Below are positions 12,279-12,505 of a DNA stretch of 12,505 nt, in pieces; within the stretch, counting starts at the first letter, position 1, and every line of letters begins with the position of its first letter. Origin of the DNA: Anaerobacillus sp. (lineage in GTDB: Bacteria; Bacillota; Bacilli; Bacillales_H; Anaerobacillaceae). The notes under the pieces are model-generated. The model ran no database searches. It saw nothing but the letters and a program-made list of their open reading frames with translations, and was not told the DNA's origin. The position numbers were made by a program, and so were the translations under genes. The stretch covers positions 1-12,505 of the forward strand of contig SKOL01000456.1 in assembly GCA_007120055.1 (NCBI GenBank), read 5' to 3'.

Positions 12279-12505
12279 TTATTTTGCTTCAAGGACTTTT
12301 TCGTATACTGCTTCAAGTCTTCTTGCTACATGTTGAAATTGAAAATTTGCTTCTACAAAGGATCTACCGTTTTTTGCCATCCATGAAGCAAATTGTTTAT
12401 TTTCTAAAATGTAGTGAATCGCTTTAACATAGGACATGATTTTATGATAGTCCTCAATAATGTACCCATTAAACTTATGGGTAATGACTTCAGCATTCCC
12501 TCCCC
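12279..12505 (-). CDS. GT4 glycosyltransferase, C-terminal 75 residues only
   Basis: The frame enters from the right edge and ends at TAA 12281-12279. The visible part opens with GGNAEVITHKFNGYIIED, the stretch that follows the donor-sugar site in GT4 enzymes. It ends with the helical tail typical of the family (ASWMAKNGRSFVEANF, then RRLEAVYEKVLEAK). The same region of the 10628-12211 enzyme reads GGNPEVIEVDKNGYVIEN, so both belong to GT4, but this protein lacks the acidic extension and stops soon after the domain. It converges on the CotSA-like gene across a shared terminator. It may be another spore-surface sugar enzyme. Confidence 0.88.
   Translation of the reverse strand, partial: GGNAEVITHKFNGYIIEDYHKIMSYVKAIHYILENKQFASWMAKNGRSFVEANFQFQHVARRLEAVYEKVLEAK

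Overview
The window comes from a low-GC, endospore-forming Firmicute, most likely a member of Bacillaceae. The pointers are strong AGGAGG-type ribosome binding sites, TTG and GTG starts, a CotS-type kinase-like gene overlapping a CotSA-type glycosyltransferase gene, and several promoters that fit the mother-cell sporulation factor sigma-K (AC, 16 bases, CATAnnnTA). I read the whole window as a spore-surface (coat/crust/exosporium) gene neighbourhood. No tRNA, rRNA, CRISPR array, transposase or phage gene is visible.

Layout. (1) 1-3766, mostly minus strand: four copies of one Cys-rich protein family, one cut by the window edge. The three complete copies are separated by hairpin terminators, and each has its own sigma-K-like promoter. 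All three appear to start at TTG. An unrelated 161-aa hypothetical gene, a stranded coding remnant and a fossil promoter lie between the first copy and the rest. (2) 3767-7154, plus strand: a sigma-K-like promoter facing away from the paralogs drives a 774-aa coiled-coil protein. Its stop overlaps the start of an intact JAMM metallopeptidase gene. A 60-aa basic protein follows, with its Shine-Dalgarno inside one arm of a perfect 10-bp inverted repeat, and then a long hairpin. (3) 7155-9278, mostly minus strand: a decayed gene fragment; a SPOCS-like spore-surface protein with a Lys/Asp tail and His-Lys and Val-Lys dipeptide repeats; and a YusW-like protein ending in poly-Asp. (4) 9279-12257, plus strand: the CotS-like/CotSA-like pair, the latter carrying an unusual acidic tail of about 140 residues and ending in a perfect 19-bp terminator. 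A second GT4 glycosyltransferase converges on it from the right edge.

How they may fit together (inference). Late in sporulation the mother cell would make structural Cys-rich proteins, a long fibrous coiled coil with a co-translated peptidase, polyampholyte proteins with opposite charged tails, and sugar-modifying enzymes, all acting at the spore surface. The coiled-coil/JAMM pair and the TTG-started paralog family are the least ordinary parts. Functions outside the recognised domains are not established by sequence alone.
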